This document shows, one piece after another, positions 44,133 through 51,226 of a DNA stretch of 51,226 nt; position 1 is the stretch's first letter; each line of letters opens with the position of its first letter. The DNA is taken from NCBI GenBank assembly GCA_902633975.1, contig CACPHX010000010.1, positions 1-51,226 on the forward strand. The letters run 5' to 3'. The notes under the pieces are model-generated. The model was given only the letters and a program-made list of their open reading frames with translations. It was not told the DNA's origin and made no database searches. Source of the DNA: an uncultured Marinoscillum sp. (GTDB lineage Bacteria > Bacteroidota > Bacteroidia > Cytophagales > MED-G16). The position numbers and the translations under genes were made by a program.

Positions 44133-45503
44133 CTAGTAGATAATTAATTCTTTACTATTAGATTTAATAAAGCCTTGTAATCCATCTTTAATTTCCACTA
44201 CATCAAAATCATAATTTCTAAGTATAGATGAGGCAATCATTGATCTATATCCTGTCTGACAATGAACTAAATACTTATTTCCCCTATCTAATTTTTTATA
44301 ATTTTTATTAATATCATATAAAGGTAGATTCATAGAACCACTTAAGTGAGAATTATCATATTCTGATTTTGTTCTTACGTCTAGAATTTGAAATTCACTT
44401 TTGTCTGACACTTCCCAACTGTTGATTTGAGGGATATAACTCAAGTATTTATCATCAAAATATTTATCAATAGAAGAATCTAAATATCCAATTATATTAT
44501 CAAACCCAACCCTTGATAATCTTATTATTGATTCCTTTTCTCTTCCTTTTTTACAAATTAGAACAATTTTTTTGTTTGCTTTAATCAAATTTCCTGCAGA
44601 AATAGCAAATGATCCATTCAATCCAATATTTATTGATTTTTTTATATGCTTTTTTGCAAACTCATCAGGATTCCTTGTATCTATAAAAATATAATTTTCA
44701 TTATCTAATAGCTCTAAAAATTTTACTTGATTTATTGGATTATTTGATTGATTTATTATTTTTTCCTGATATATGTACCCATTAGCATTTTTGTTAACAG
44801 CCTCAATAAAATAGTCAGGTGGCTCAGGTATATTAGAACAAATTGATTTAATGAAATCTTCTTTTCTGCTAAAATTTAAAGCATAATTTAATCTTTTTTG
44901 TTTTCCAATAGTTGAGCTAGTCTCTGATGAAAGATTTTTTCCACATTGAGTCCCTTTTCCATGACCAGGATAAACAATTACATCATCACTTAATAACATT
45001 AATTTTTCTAATGATTCATATAAAATTGATGCTAGTTCTTCTTTAGTAGTATTTTGATATCTCTGAGCTACATCGGGTATGCCAACGTCACCAATAAATA
45101 ATGTGTCACCAGTAAATAAAGCATGATCGTTACCATTTTCATCAATCAAAAGATAACAAACTGATTCTAATGTATGACCAGGTGTATGAATAATTTTAAT
45201 CTTTACTTTTCCAACTTCAATAATCTCTCCATCTTTTTTTCCTAAAAAATCGTATGCAGGTTCTGCATTATGGCCAAATATTATTGGCACACCATACTTT
45301 TTATTTAGTTCTAAGTGTCCAGATATAAAATCAGCATGAAAATGAGTCTCCAATATAAATTTTAACTTAGAATTATTTATATCCAACAAATTAATATAAG
45401 AATCTATGTCTCTAATTGGATCAATGACGACTGATTCACCATCAGATTCTATATAATAGGAAGCCTGAGCAAGGCACTGAGTATATATTTGTTTTACAAT
45501 CAT
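44133..45503 (-). CDS. CstB/ETHE1-like persulfide dioxygenase-sulfurtransferase
   Basis: A 456-residue fusion. The N-terminal metallo-beta-lactamase fold of the persulfide dioxygenase type (about 1-235) has ETHFHADFISGH (H54, H56, D58), H110 in TPGHT, D133 in TGDTLFIGDVG and H181 in YPGHGKG. Rhodanese domain 1 (about 260-350) has CKKGRE (C317), and rhodanese domain 2 (about 365-450) has CQTGYRS (C415). CstB-type enzymes oxidise persulfides to sulfite and then make thiosulfate. The HADF in place of the usual HADH is seen in this branch. Its neighbours (rhodanese, thioredoxin-like) suggest a sulfide-detoxifying cluster. Confidence 0.9.
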   Translation of the reverse strand: MIVKQIYTQCLAQASYYIESDGESVVIDPIRDIDSYINLLDINNSKLKFILETHFHADFISGHLELNKKYGVPIIFGHNAEPAYDFLGKKDGEIIEVGKVKIKIIHTPGHTLESVCYLLIDENGNDHALFTGDTLFIGDVGIPDVAQRYQNTTKEELASILYESLEKLMLLSDDVIVYPGHGKGTQCGKNLSSETSSTIGKQKRLNYALNFSRKEDFIKSICSNIPEPPDYFIEAVNKNANGYIYQEKIINQSNNPINQVKFLELLDNENYIFIDTRNPDEFAKKHIKKSINIGLNGSFAISAGNLIKANKKIVLICKKGREKESIIRLSRVGFDNIIGYLDSSIDKYFDDKYLSYIPQINSWEVSDKSEFQILDVRTKSEYDNSHLSGSMNLPLYDINKNYKKLDRGNKYLVHCQTGYRSMIASSILRNYDFDVVEIKDGLQGFIKSNSKELIIY

Positions 45504-45508
45504 TAAAT

Positions 45509-46009
45509 CTAATTATTCTTTAAATATTCCTCCCATGTCATATTTTTCCAAAAATCATTACCAATGTAACTTAATACTTTTTTATAAAAATCTGGTTTAT
45601 GATATCCTGGGAGTAATGTAATAAGATTATAATTTTCATCAAGAAATACTGTCATGGGGTAAGATAAATTGCCATTTGTGAGGTAATATGCTAATTCATT
45701 AATACCTCTTCTTCCTGACTTGACGAATTTAAAATTATTATTATTAAAGAATACCTCTTCTTGATACTCAGCATCAAATTTTATGGGAATAAATTTATTA
45801 TTTATGATATTAATAACTTCTTCATTTGTAAATGTGTTTCTATCCATTACTTTACACCAGCCACACCAATCTGTATACAAATCGATTATTATTTTTTTTC
45901 CATTATTATTAATTTTGGTTGATGAGTCTAACTCATACCAATTTATTTTATTTTGAGAAAAGGCTGAAAATGATGCTATTAGAATAAATAATGAAAGAAT
46001 ATATCTCAT
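45509..46009 (-). CDS. exported thioredoxin-like protein (WCGWC)
   Basis: A 166-residue protein with a signal peptide (MRYILSLFILIASFSAFSQ) and a thioredoxin fold. The active site is DLYTDWCGWCKVMD (Cys49 and Cys52), and the cis-Pro segment is LSYPMTVFLD. This is the DUF255/Thioredoxin_7 pattern, not classical WCGPC. It probably handles disulfides or sulfur in the periplasm and ends five bases before the MBL-rhodanese gene. Its ATG (46009-46007) shares two bases with the ATG of the divergent HD-domain gene. Confidence 0.87.
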   Translation of the reverse strand: MRYILSLFILIASFSAFSQNKINWYELDSSTKINNNGKKIIIDLYTDWCGWCKVMDRNTFTNEEVINIINNKFIPIKFDAEYQEEVFFNNNNFKFVKSGRRGINELAYYLTNGNLSYPMTVFLDENYNLITLLPGYHKPDFYKKVLSYIGNDFWKNMTWEEYLKNN

Positions 46010-46565
46010 GAATCAATTTATAAATAGAGATGAGGCAATGATAATATTAAAAAAAATGTTATCAAACAAAAGTTTAATCATTCATTCACTCAGTGTTGCA
46101 ATGGTTATGGAGGAATATGCAAAAAAAATTGATGAAAACATTGATGAATTTTATATAACTGGATTATTACATGATGCAGATTATGAAAAATATCCAGAGA
46201 AACATCCTGATGTTATGGTAAAAAAGCTAAATGATTTAGGACTAACAAAAATAGCTTATGCAATATCATGTCATTATTCTAAATGGGGAAATGAATGTAT
46301 AACTAATCTTGATAAATACTTACTTGCGTGTGATGAAATTACCGGTTTTATTGTCGCATGTTCTAAAGTGAGGCCTAATGGCATATCCGACTTAAAAAGT
46401 AGATCTGTCCTAAAAAATTTAAGGAAAAAATCATTTGCAGCATCAGTTGATAGAAATGAGATAAAATTAGGTAGTGATTTGATCAAAAGAGATCTCGATA
46501 CACACATTGATTTTATAATTGAAGTATTAAAGAAAAATTCAAATGCTTTGGAATTAAAAACTTAG
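46008..46565 (+). CDS. HD-domain hydrolase-like protein
   Basis: A 185-residue protein of the HD superfamily. HSLSVAMVMEEYA supplies the first His, GLLHDADYEKYPEKHP the HD pair and following His, and SCHYS another possible ligand; LACDEITGF carries the distal Asp. HD proteins are metal-dependent phosphohydrolases on nucleotides or signalling molecules. The HDAD.E..P.KHP form is common in small uncharacterised HDIG-type proteins. It overlaps its divergent neighbour at the start codon and the convergent xth gene by 12 bases at its end, so it has no free flanking sequence at all. Confidence 0.85.
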   Translation: MNQFINRDEAMIILKKMLSNKSLIIHSLSVAMVMEEYAKKIDENIDEFYITGLLHDADYEKYPEKHPDVMVKKLNDLGLTKIAYAISCHYSKWGNECITNLDKYLLACDEITGFIVACSKVRPNGISDLKSRSVLKNLRKKSFAASVDRNEIKLGSDLIKRDLDTHIDFIIEVLKKNSNALELKT

Positions 46566-47333
46566 ATCAAGTGATATTGGGCAGTGATCTGAACCAAAAT
46601 ATTCATTATGAATCTCTGTGTTTACAACATTATTTCTAAGTGAAGAACTTAAAATAAAGTAGTCAATTCTCCATCCAACATTTCTTTCTCTTGATTTAAA
46701 TCTATAATTCCACCAACTGTATTTAACTTTATCAGGATTTAATTCTCTATATATATCAATAAATCCTTTACTTATAAAATTATCAAAACCATCAATTTCA
46801 GTTTGAGTGTACCCTGCTGATTTATTGTAATTAGGTTTAGGTCTAGCAATATCTATTTCTTTATGAGCAACATTAAAATCACCAGTTATAATAGTCGGTT
46901 TTATTTCTGAAAGCTTACTACAATAATTTAAAAATTCAACATCCCAGTCTTTTCTATAATCAAGTCTTCTTAATTCTTGTCCACTATTAGGAACATAAAC
47001 ATTTACTAAATTAAAATCATCATTTTCAAAAAACATAACTCTTCCTTCCTGATCATGGATATCGACACCTATATCATTTATGATTTTTTGAGGTTTTTTC
47101 TTTGATAGAATAGCAGTTCCTGAGTAACCTTTTCTTGCTTTCGAAGAATTAACATGAAGGTAATAACCATCCATTACCTCTAAAGTTTTTAAAGCATCCT
47201 CTTCTCCTGCTTTTGTTTCTTGCAAACAGATTATATCTGGATCCATTTCCTTTATGTCTTTTAGAAAATCTTTCTTAATAATAGCCCTGATACCGTTTAC
47301 ATTCCATGAAATGATTTTAGTACTGCTACTCAT
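46554..47333 (-). CDS. xth: exodeoxyribonuclease III
   Basis: A 259-residue AP endonuclease/3'-exonuclease of the EEP family. Motifs are KIISWNVNGIRAI, CLQETKAGEED with the metal-binding Glu, YSGTAILSKK, NVYVPNSGQE, TGDFNVAHKEIDIA, RIDYFILS and the terminal GSDHCPISLDL. It acts in base-excision repair. No signal peptide, unlike the EEP protein at 20060. It lies one base after the small nucleotidyltransferase on the same strand. Confidence 0.94.
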   Translation of the reverse strand: MSSSTKIISWNVNGIRAIIKKDFLKDIKEMDPDIICLQETKAGEEDALKTLEVMDGYYLHVNSSKARKGYSGTAILSKKKPQKIINDIGVDIHDQEGRVMFFENDDFNLVNVYVPNSGQELRRLDYRKDWDVEFLNYCSKLSEIKPTIITGDFNVAHKEIDIARPKPNYNKSAGYTQTEIDGFDNFISKGFIDIYRELNPDKVKYSWWNYRFKSRERNVGWRIDYFILSSSLRNNVVNTEIHNEYFGSDHCPISLDLSF

Positions 47334-47334
47334 T

Positions 47335-47724
47335 TTAAAGCTTACCCTCTTTCCTTAATTTTTTTCTGATTTTTGTCGCGCTTATTGCATGAGTTGCCTC
47401 GTCAAAGACCTCTTCATCAAATGCATAACCTACTCCCCTACCATAAGTAATGTTAACTATATTTGGAACCATCATGATCTCGTAATCTTCACCTCTTATA
47501 AAGTTATCTCTTAAAAGTCCATCTTCAATGTTTTTACATACCTGATCCCAATCAAAGGGATTGTCGTCTTGATCCTTACCTCCTGATGCACCTTGTACAT
47601 CTCTAACTTGAATGATTACCTGACCTGTTTTAGCTACACATCTTTTAAAAAGAGCCTGATGGCCGTCATGCCACGGTTGCCATCTTCCAAGCATCTGTAC
47701 TGTTGGTTTTTTCCAATCGAACAT
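47335..47724 (-). CDS. small nucleotidyltransferase-fold protein of unknown substrate
   Basis: A 129-residue protein with the cytidylyltransferase/adenylyltransferase HxGH motif in LGRWQPWHDGHQALFKR (H19 and H22) and an ISxTxxR-like motif in HAISATKIRKKLR near the end. GRGVGYAF lies between. It is close to the minimal length for a single-domain nucleotidyltransferase. Family enzymes move AMP or CMP onto small phosphates; which one is not clear. In a 240-base stretch (47461-47700) I counted 40% G+C, against about 22% in a line of its xth neighbour, so it may have been acquired, although its Gly/Asp/Trp-rich make-up raises G+C anyway. Confidence 0.8.
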   Translation of the reverse strand: MFDWKKPTVQMLGRWQPWHDGHQALFKRCVAKTGQVIIQVRDVQGASGGKDQDDNPFDWDQVCKNIEDGLLRDNFIRGEDYEIMMVPNIVNITYGRGVGYAFDEEVFDEATHAISATKIRKKLRKEGKL

Positions 47725-47774
47725 AAATTATTTTTTTAGATTAATAAATTATACATTGCATAATTAAATCGTCT

Positions 47775-47790
47775 TTTGTTATATAACAAA
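47775..47790. promoter_or_regulatory. perfect 16-base palindrome between divergent genes
   Basis: TTTGTTATATAACAAA is perfectly self-complementary. It lies 17 bases before the decarboxylase ATG (47808) and 50 before the nucleotidyltransferase ATG (47724) on the other strand. The place fits an operator serving one or both genes. Confidence 0.5.
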
Positions 47791-47807
47791 TAAATACATC
47801 ATTAAAT

Positions 47808-49232
47808 ATGAATATAAACCAATTCAAGAAAGAGGCTCACAATTTAGTTGATTGGATGTTTGAATACCACAATAATATTAAAAAATACCCTATAAAATCA
47901 AAAGTTAAACCTGGGGAAATATATGATTCTCTACAAAGTTCTATACCTGAAGATGGAGAAAGTTTTGAAAAGATTTTTCAGGATTTTGAGAATAAAATTA
48001 TGCCAGGAATAACTCATTGGCAAAATCCTAATTTTTATGCTTTTTTTCCAGCTAATAATAGTTTTCCATCAATACTAGCAGAGATGTTAATTTCTACAAT
48101 TGGAGCACAGTGCATGATGTGGGACACGTCACCTGCAGCAACTGAACTAGAAGAAAAGGTCACAGATTGGTTAAGAGATTTTATGGGATTACCAAGTAGG
48201 TGGAAAGGTGTTATTAACGATACAGCTTCTATAGGAACAATATGTTCTCTTCTAACTGCTAGAGAATTAAAAAATGATTTTAAATCTAATTCTGATGGAA
48301 TTAATAATAATCGATATAGGGTTTATGGATCTAAAGAAGCACATAGTAGTATCGAAAAAGCAGTTAAAATAATTGGTATTGGATCCAAAAATTATATTAA
48401 AATAAATACAAATTCTGATCTATCAATAGATATAAATGATTTGGAAAAAAAAATCAATGAAGATATAAATAATGGATATGTACCTATTGCAATTATTTCT
48501 ACTTTTGGTACAACTGGGACTGTTTCATTTGATGATATAAACAAAACTTGTTTATTGGCAAATAAATATAAAATATGGCACCATATTGATGCTGCTTATG
48601 CAGGAAGTGTACTTATTGTTGATGAGTACAAAAAATATATCAAAAACTTAGACCTAGCCGATTCTTTTCTCTTTAACCCACATAAATGGTTACTGACTAA
48701 CTTTGATTGCAGCTTATATTATGTCAAAGACCACAATTTACTTACCAAAACACTGGAAATTCATCCTGAATATCTAAAATCATCTAATAAAAAGATCAAA
48801 AATTATAAAGATTGGAGTTTACAACTAGGAAGAAGGTTTAGAGCATTAAAACTTTGGTTTGTTTTAAGAACTTACGGAAAAAAAGGTTTAAAAAAATATA
48901 TTTTAAACCACATTAATCTTGCTAAATATTTAAATAAAAAAATAAAATCTGATAAAAACTTTGAGATTACCTGCAATCAAAATATTAACATGATCAACTT
49001 TAGGTTTAGACCATATAACGCCAATTTCAAAAATTTGGATCTAGATACATTGAATTTTGATTTGATATCAAAACTAAATAATACAGGTGAAATCTATATT
49101 TCTCATACAAAAATAGAAGATAAAGTATCTATTAGAATGCCAATTGGGAGCACATTTGCAGATAAAAAAACTGTAGATGAAAGTTGGGACCTTATTAAAA
49201 AGACGTCAAATAATATTATCCAAAAGAATTGA
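47808..49232 (+). CDS. group II pyridoxal-dependent decarboxylase (aromatic-L-amino-acid type)
   Basis: A 474-residue PLP enzyme close to DOPA/aromatic amino-acid decarboxylases. It shows HWQNPNFYAFFPANNSFPSILAEML, TSPAATELEEKVTDWL, KEAHSSIEKA with the PLP-stacking His, TFGTTGTVSFDDI, HHIDAAYAGSVL with the PLP-pyridine Asp and the PLP lysine in NPHKWLLTNFDC (K293). It would make an aromatic amine such as phenethylamine, tyramine or tryptamine; substrate choice cannot be read. A perfect palindrome lies just upstream. The 3' end overlaps the TonB receptor gene by 27 bases. Confidence 0.92.
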   Translation: MNINQFKKEAHNLVDWMFEYHNNIKKYPIKSKVKPGEIYDSLQSSIPEDGESFEKIFQDFENKIMPGITHWQNPNFYAFFPANNSFPSILAEMLISTIGAQCMMWDTSPAATELEEKVTDWLRDFMGLPSRWKGVINDTASIGTICSLLTARELKNDFKSNSDGINNNRYRVYGSKEAHSSIEKAVKIIGIGSKNYIKINTNSDLSIDINDLEKKINEDINNGYVPIAIISTFGTTGTVSFDDINKTCLLANKYKIWHHIDAAYAGSVLIVDEYKKYIKNLDLADSFLFNPHKWLLTNFDCSLYYVKDHNLLTKTLEIHPEYLKSSNKKIKNYKDWSLQLGRRFRALKLWFVLRTYGKKGLKKYILNHINLAKYLNKKIKSDKNFEITCNQNINMINFRFRPYNANFKNLDLDTLNFDLISKLNNTGEIYISHTKIEDKVSIRMPIGSTFADKKTVDESWDLIKKTSNNIIQKN

Positions 49233-51226
49233 TACATAATACAGAGCACCAACGTTAGCACTTCCAAAGCTAGTTGTGTGGTACTGATTCAAAATATTAG
49301 AGCCACCAATTTTTATTCTGGATTTTATATTCTCTAAATTGAAAGTAACCTGTGCGTCTAGATTATGAATCTGAGGTATAGTGCCAACACCGAATGCTGA
49401 TTCCCATAAAAATGAATTTTGCCATCTATAATTAATATTAAACCCAATTATACTAGTCAATTTTCTATTACCAAATGAAATATTATATCTGTAATCTGGA
49501 GTATTAAACTGTATCTGGAAACCAGGTTTCAAAACTGTATTGACATCGTTATAAGACACATTACTTGAGAATTCAAAATTATTTTTAAGTTTATAATCAA
49601 AGCCTAATGCCCAGCCGTAAGAATTGACAGGTTGATCTAAACTAACTGTTGTGATAAATCTTTTGTCTTCTCCTGATGGATCTAGTGAAAGTAATTGTTG
49701 AGCTAAGAATCCATTATAGTTATTATAAAATAAATAAGCATCAAGTAAAATTCTCTTATTTAGATATAAGGATTTGTATCCTATTTCAAAAGCTGTTACT
49801 TTCTCTGGACCAAACTCAGGCATTTGAAAAATATCTGTAAGAATTGGATTTGACAAGACAGGGTTATTGCCATCAAGAGGGTAAATATTTGAATCTCTTA
49901 AATTGTATTGATCCTGTAGAACTGACTGACCTCCCACTACATTTACTGGAGCCACGTATAAATCAGTCCATTGATCCACAACTGATGGAAATCTAAACGC
50001 AGTCTGAGCTGATAGTCGTAAAAATTTTGAGCTTTGGTTGTCTAAATCGTAAACCATTGAAAATCTTGGAGTTATTCTAGTTGAGAAATACTGGTTTTTA
50101 TCTAATCTTAAGGAGATGTTAGGAAAAACTCTTTTTGAAAACCACTCGTCAGTATATTGTAAAAAAGCTCCAAGTTCATAGATACCTAGTGGGTCTCCAG
50201 GTTTATCAAAGAATATTGACCCTTCACTATTTATTACTGTGTATTTAACATTTGCACCAAATAAAAGATTAAATGATGAAATTAAATTTTTAAAGTTATA
50301 ATTAAAGTCAAAATTATACATTGAACTTTTATCAAATACCCTTGCACCTCCATCAGGAATGTTTTTTGATATGATAGACTCTTTAAGGTCATTTAATTGG
50401 GTTGAACCTGATTGCGGCATATGCGGTTTAGATGAGTCTAAAATATTACCAAATTCATCAACATTATCAGCAAACATTCTACCAAGCTTAACAGACTCAT
50501 CATCACTTAATGCAAATGCTAACTTTCCGTTTAAGAAACCAGTAAAAAAATCTTGATACCATAATTCACTATTTTTCCATGATTCATTCATTTGAATTGC
50601 AAGAGTACCAGCATCGTACGTATCGCCAGAATTTTCATTAGCACCAGAAAATCTTAAAAGAACAGTTTCAGATTGTAATTCAGCCTTATAATTCATTATT
50701 GAAAAATTATTTAATGAAAATCTGTTCTGAGCAGAATAAACACTTGAACCTTTTGCATAATTAAACTGTAATACAGATTTAAAGTTGTCGTTTATGTTAT
50801 AATGAAAACTTCCACCGATTTTAACATTTTCAGCGTTATAATCAACTAAATCAACTTCTTTAAAACCTGTCCTTGTTAAATCCTTATTGGGTACAGCATT
50901 TCTTATTAGTTCAATAGCGTCATCATATTCTTGGGTACCTTCGGTATAACCTAAATTATCAGCAAATCCTTCAGCAATTTGGTCTTCAATATCTTCCAAA
51001 TTTATAGTAACCTCATCCCCATATATATTTACACCATCATATCCAGAATCAGTCCATCTACCACTACTTGGAGTAGCTAAATTAAGTTTATTTCTGTAGT
51101 CACTAGCTTGCCAGTCATTAGCTTTTAAAAACCCTCCAGTGATTTTGAAAGCAAACTTATGTGATAGTTTCTTTCCATACCTGAAAGAAAAATCGTTCAT
51201 AAATGATGGATTTTTATTGTAATCAT
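49206..51226 (-). CDS. TonB-dependent receptor, C-terminal barrel, cut by the window edge
   Basis: At least 673 residues of an outer-membrane TonB-dependent receptor. The frame is open to the right edge (DYNKNPSF precedes the first in-window Met at 51200), so the start, signal peptide and plug lie outside. The visible part is beta-barrel: alternating aromatic strands (FAFKITGGFLKANDWQASDYRN, DNFKSVLQFNYAKGS, FPNISLRLDKNQYF, KNFEFSSNVSYNDV) and a short beta-hairpin C-terminal end. These receptors take up siderophores, vitamins or glycans; the substrate is unknown. No SusD-like gene is in view. Confidence 0.9.
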   Translation of the reverse strand, partial: DYNKNPSFMNDFSFRYGKKLSHKFAFKITGGFLKANDWQASDYRNKLNLATPSSGRWTDSGYDGVNIYGDEVTINLEDIEDQIAEGFADNLGYTEGTQEYDDAIELIRNAVPNKDLTRTGFKEVDLVDYNAENVKIGGSFHYNINDNFKSVLQFNYAKGSSVYSAQNRFSLNNFSIMNYKAELQSETVLLRFSGANENSGDTYDAGTLAIQMNESWKNSELWYQDFFTGFLNGKLAFALSDDESVKLGRMFADNVDEFGNILDSSKPHMPQSGSTQLNDLKESIISKNIPDGGARVFDKSSMYNFDFNYNFKNLISSFNLLFGANVKYTVINSEGSIFFDKPGDPLGIYELGAFLQYTDEWFSKRVFPNISLRLDKNQYFSTRITPRFSMVYDLDNQSSKFLRLSAQTAFRFPSVVDQWTDLYVAPVNVVGGQSVLQDQYNLRDSNIYPLDGNNPVLSNPILTDIFQMPEFGPEKVTAFEIGYKSLYLNKRILLDAYLFYNNYNGFLAQQLLSLDPSGEDKRFITTVSLDQPVNSYGWALGFDYKLKNNFEFSSNVSYNDVNTVLKPGFQIQFNTPDYRYNISFGNRKLTSIIGFNINYRWQNSFLWESAFGVGTIPQIHNLDAQVTFNLENIKSRIKIGGSNILNQYHTTSFGSANVGALYYVSILLDNII

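Overview
This window reads as chromosomal DNA of an AT-rich, gene-dense marine-type member of the Bacteroidota, most likely a flavobacterium with a streamlined genome. The grounds are the eukaryote-like (GSII) glutamine synthetase, a prohibitin-type SPFH protein, CotH-kinase, DUF2911, VPS10/sortilin-like and OmpA/PD40 surface proteins, an LptE-type lipoprotein directly before SecG, a TonB-dependent receptor with Bacteroidota-style sequence, and Bacteroidota-type promoter elements (TTTG about 20 bases before TAnnTTTG). No phage, transposon, CRISPR, rRNA or tRNA gene was seen. No gene-free stretch exceeds 300 bases; the longest is 8942-9106 (165 bases, in front of glnA), which holds only a short A/T-rich inverted repeat.

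Layout. 1-8.9 kb: SPFH protein, citrate synthase, a small Lys/Glu-rich membrane-anchored protein, an SMC-type ATPase with no hinge domain, an NSS-family sodium symporter, an FtsX/MacB-type permease and glutamine synthetase. 9.1-13.9 kb: MsrA and a TPR lipoprotein, divergent from a DtxR-family metalloregulator plus ZIP transporter, then MnmE and a small lipoprotein closed by a clear terminator. 14-16.6 kb: small genes with GTG/TTG starts and a PLP Cys/Met-metabolism enzyme. 16.6-25.2 kb: asparagine synthetase back to back with gamma-glutamyltranspeptidase, then secreted or surface proteins (nuclease-like EEP protein, seven-repeat propeller lipoprotein, CotH-like lipoprotein, OmpA/PD40 protein). 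25.2-33.7 kb, minus strand: hydroxyacid dehydrogenase and SSS symporter, then a run of S24-type regulator, nitroreductase, thrS, infC, rpmI, rplT, lysA. 33.7-37.7 kb: sulfotransferase-like gene and a VPS10/Asp-box secreted protein broken by one frameshift in an A7 run. 37.8-43.7 kb: miaB, a sigma-54 activator, lptE, a small TPR-like gene and secG, followed by groES-groEL. 43.7-51.2 kb: CstB-like sulfur-handling genes with a thioredoxin-like protein, an HD-domain gene, xth, a small nucleotidyltransferase, a PLP decarboxylase and a TonB receptor cut by the right edge.

The observations most worth a second look are: (1) the 842-residue SMC protein with intact ATPase heads, a glycine-free 475-residue coil and no hinge; (2) paired dyads between an autocleavable-type S24 regulator and a sulfotransferase gene, with that regulator heading the thrS-infC-rpmI-rplT strand run; (3) a perfect dyad plus a sigma-54-like site before groES, just downstream of an operon encoding a sigma-54 activator; (4) divergent genes that start inside one CATG, or 7 bases apart; (5) a non-AUG start for IF-3; and (6) the A7-run frameshift in the VPS10-like protein.
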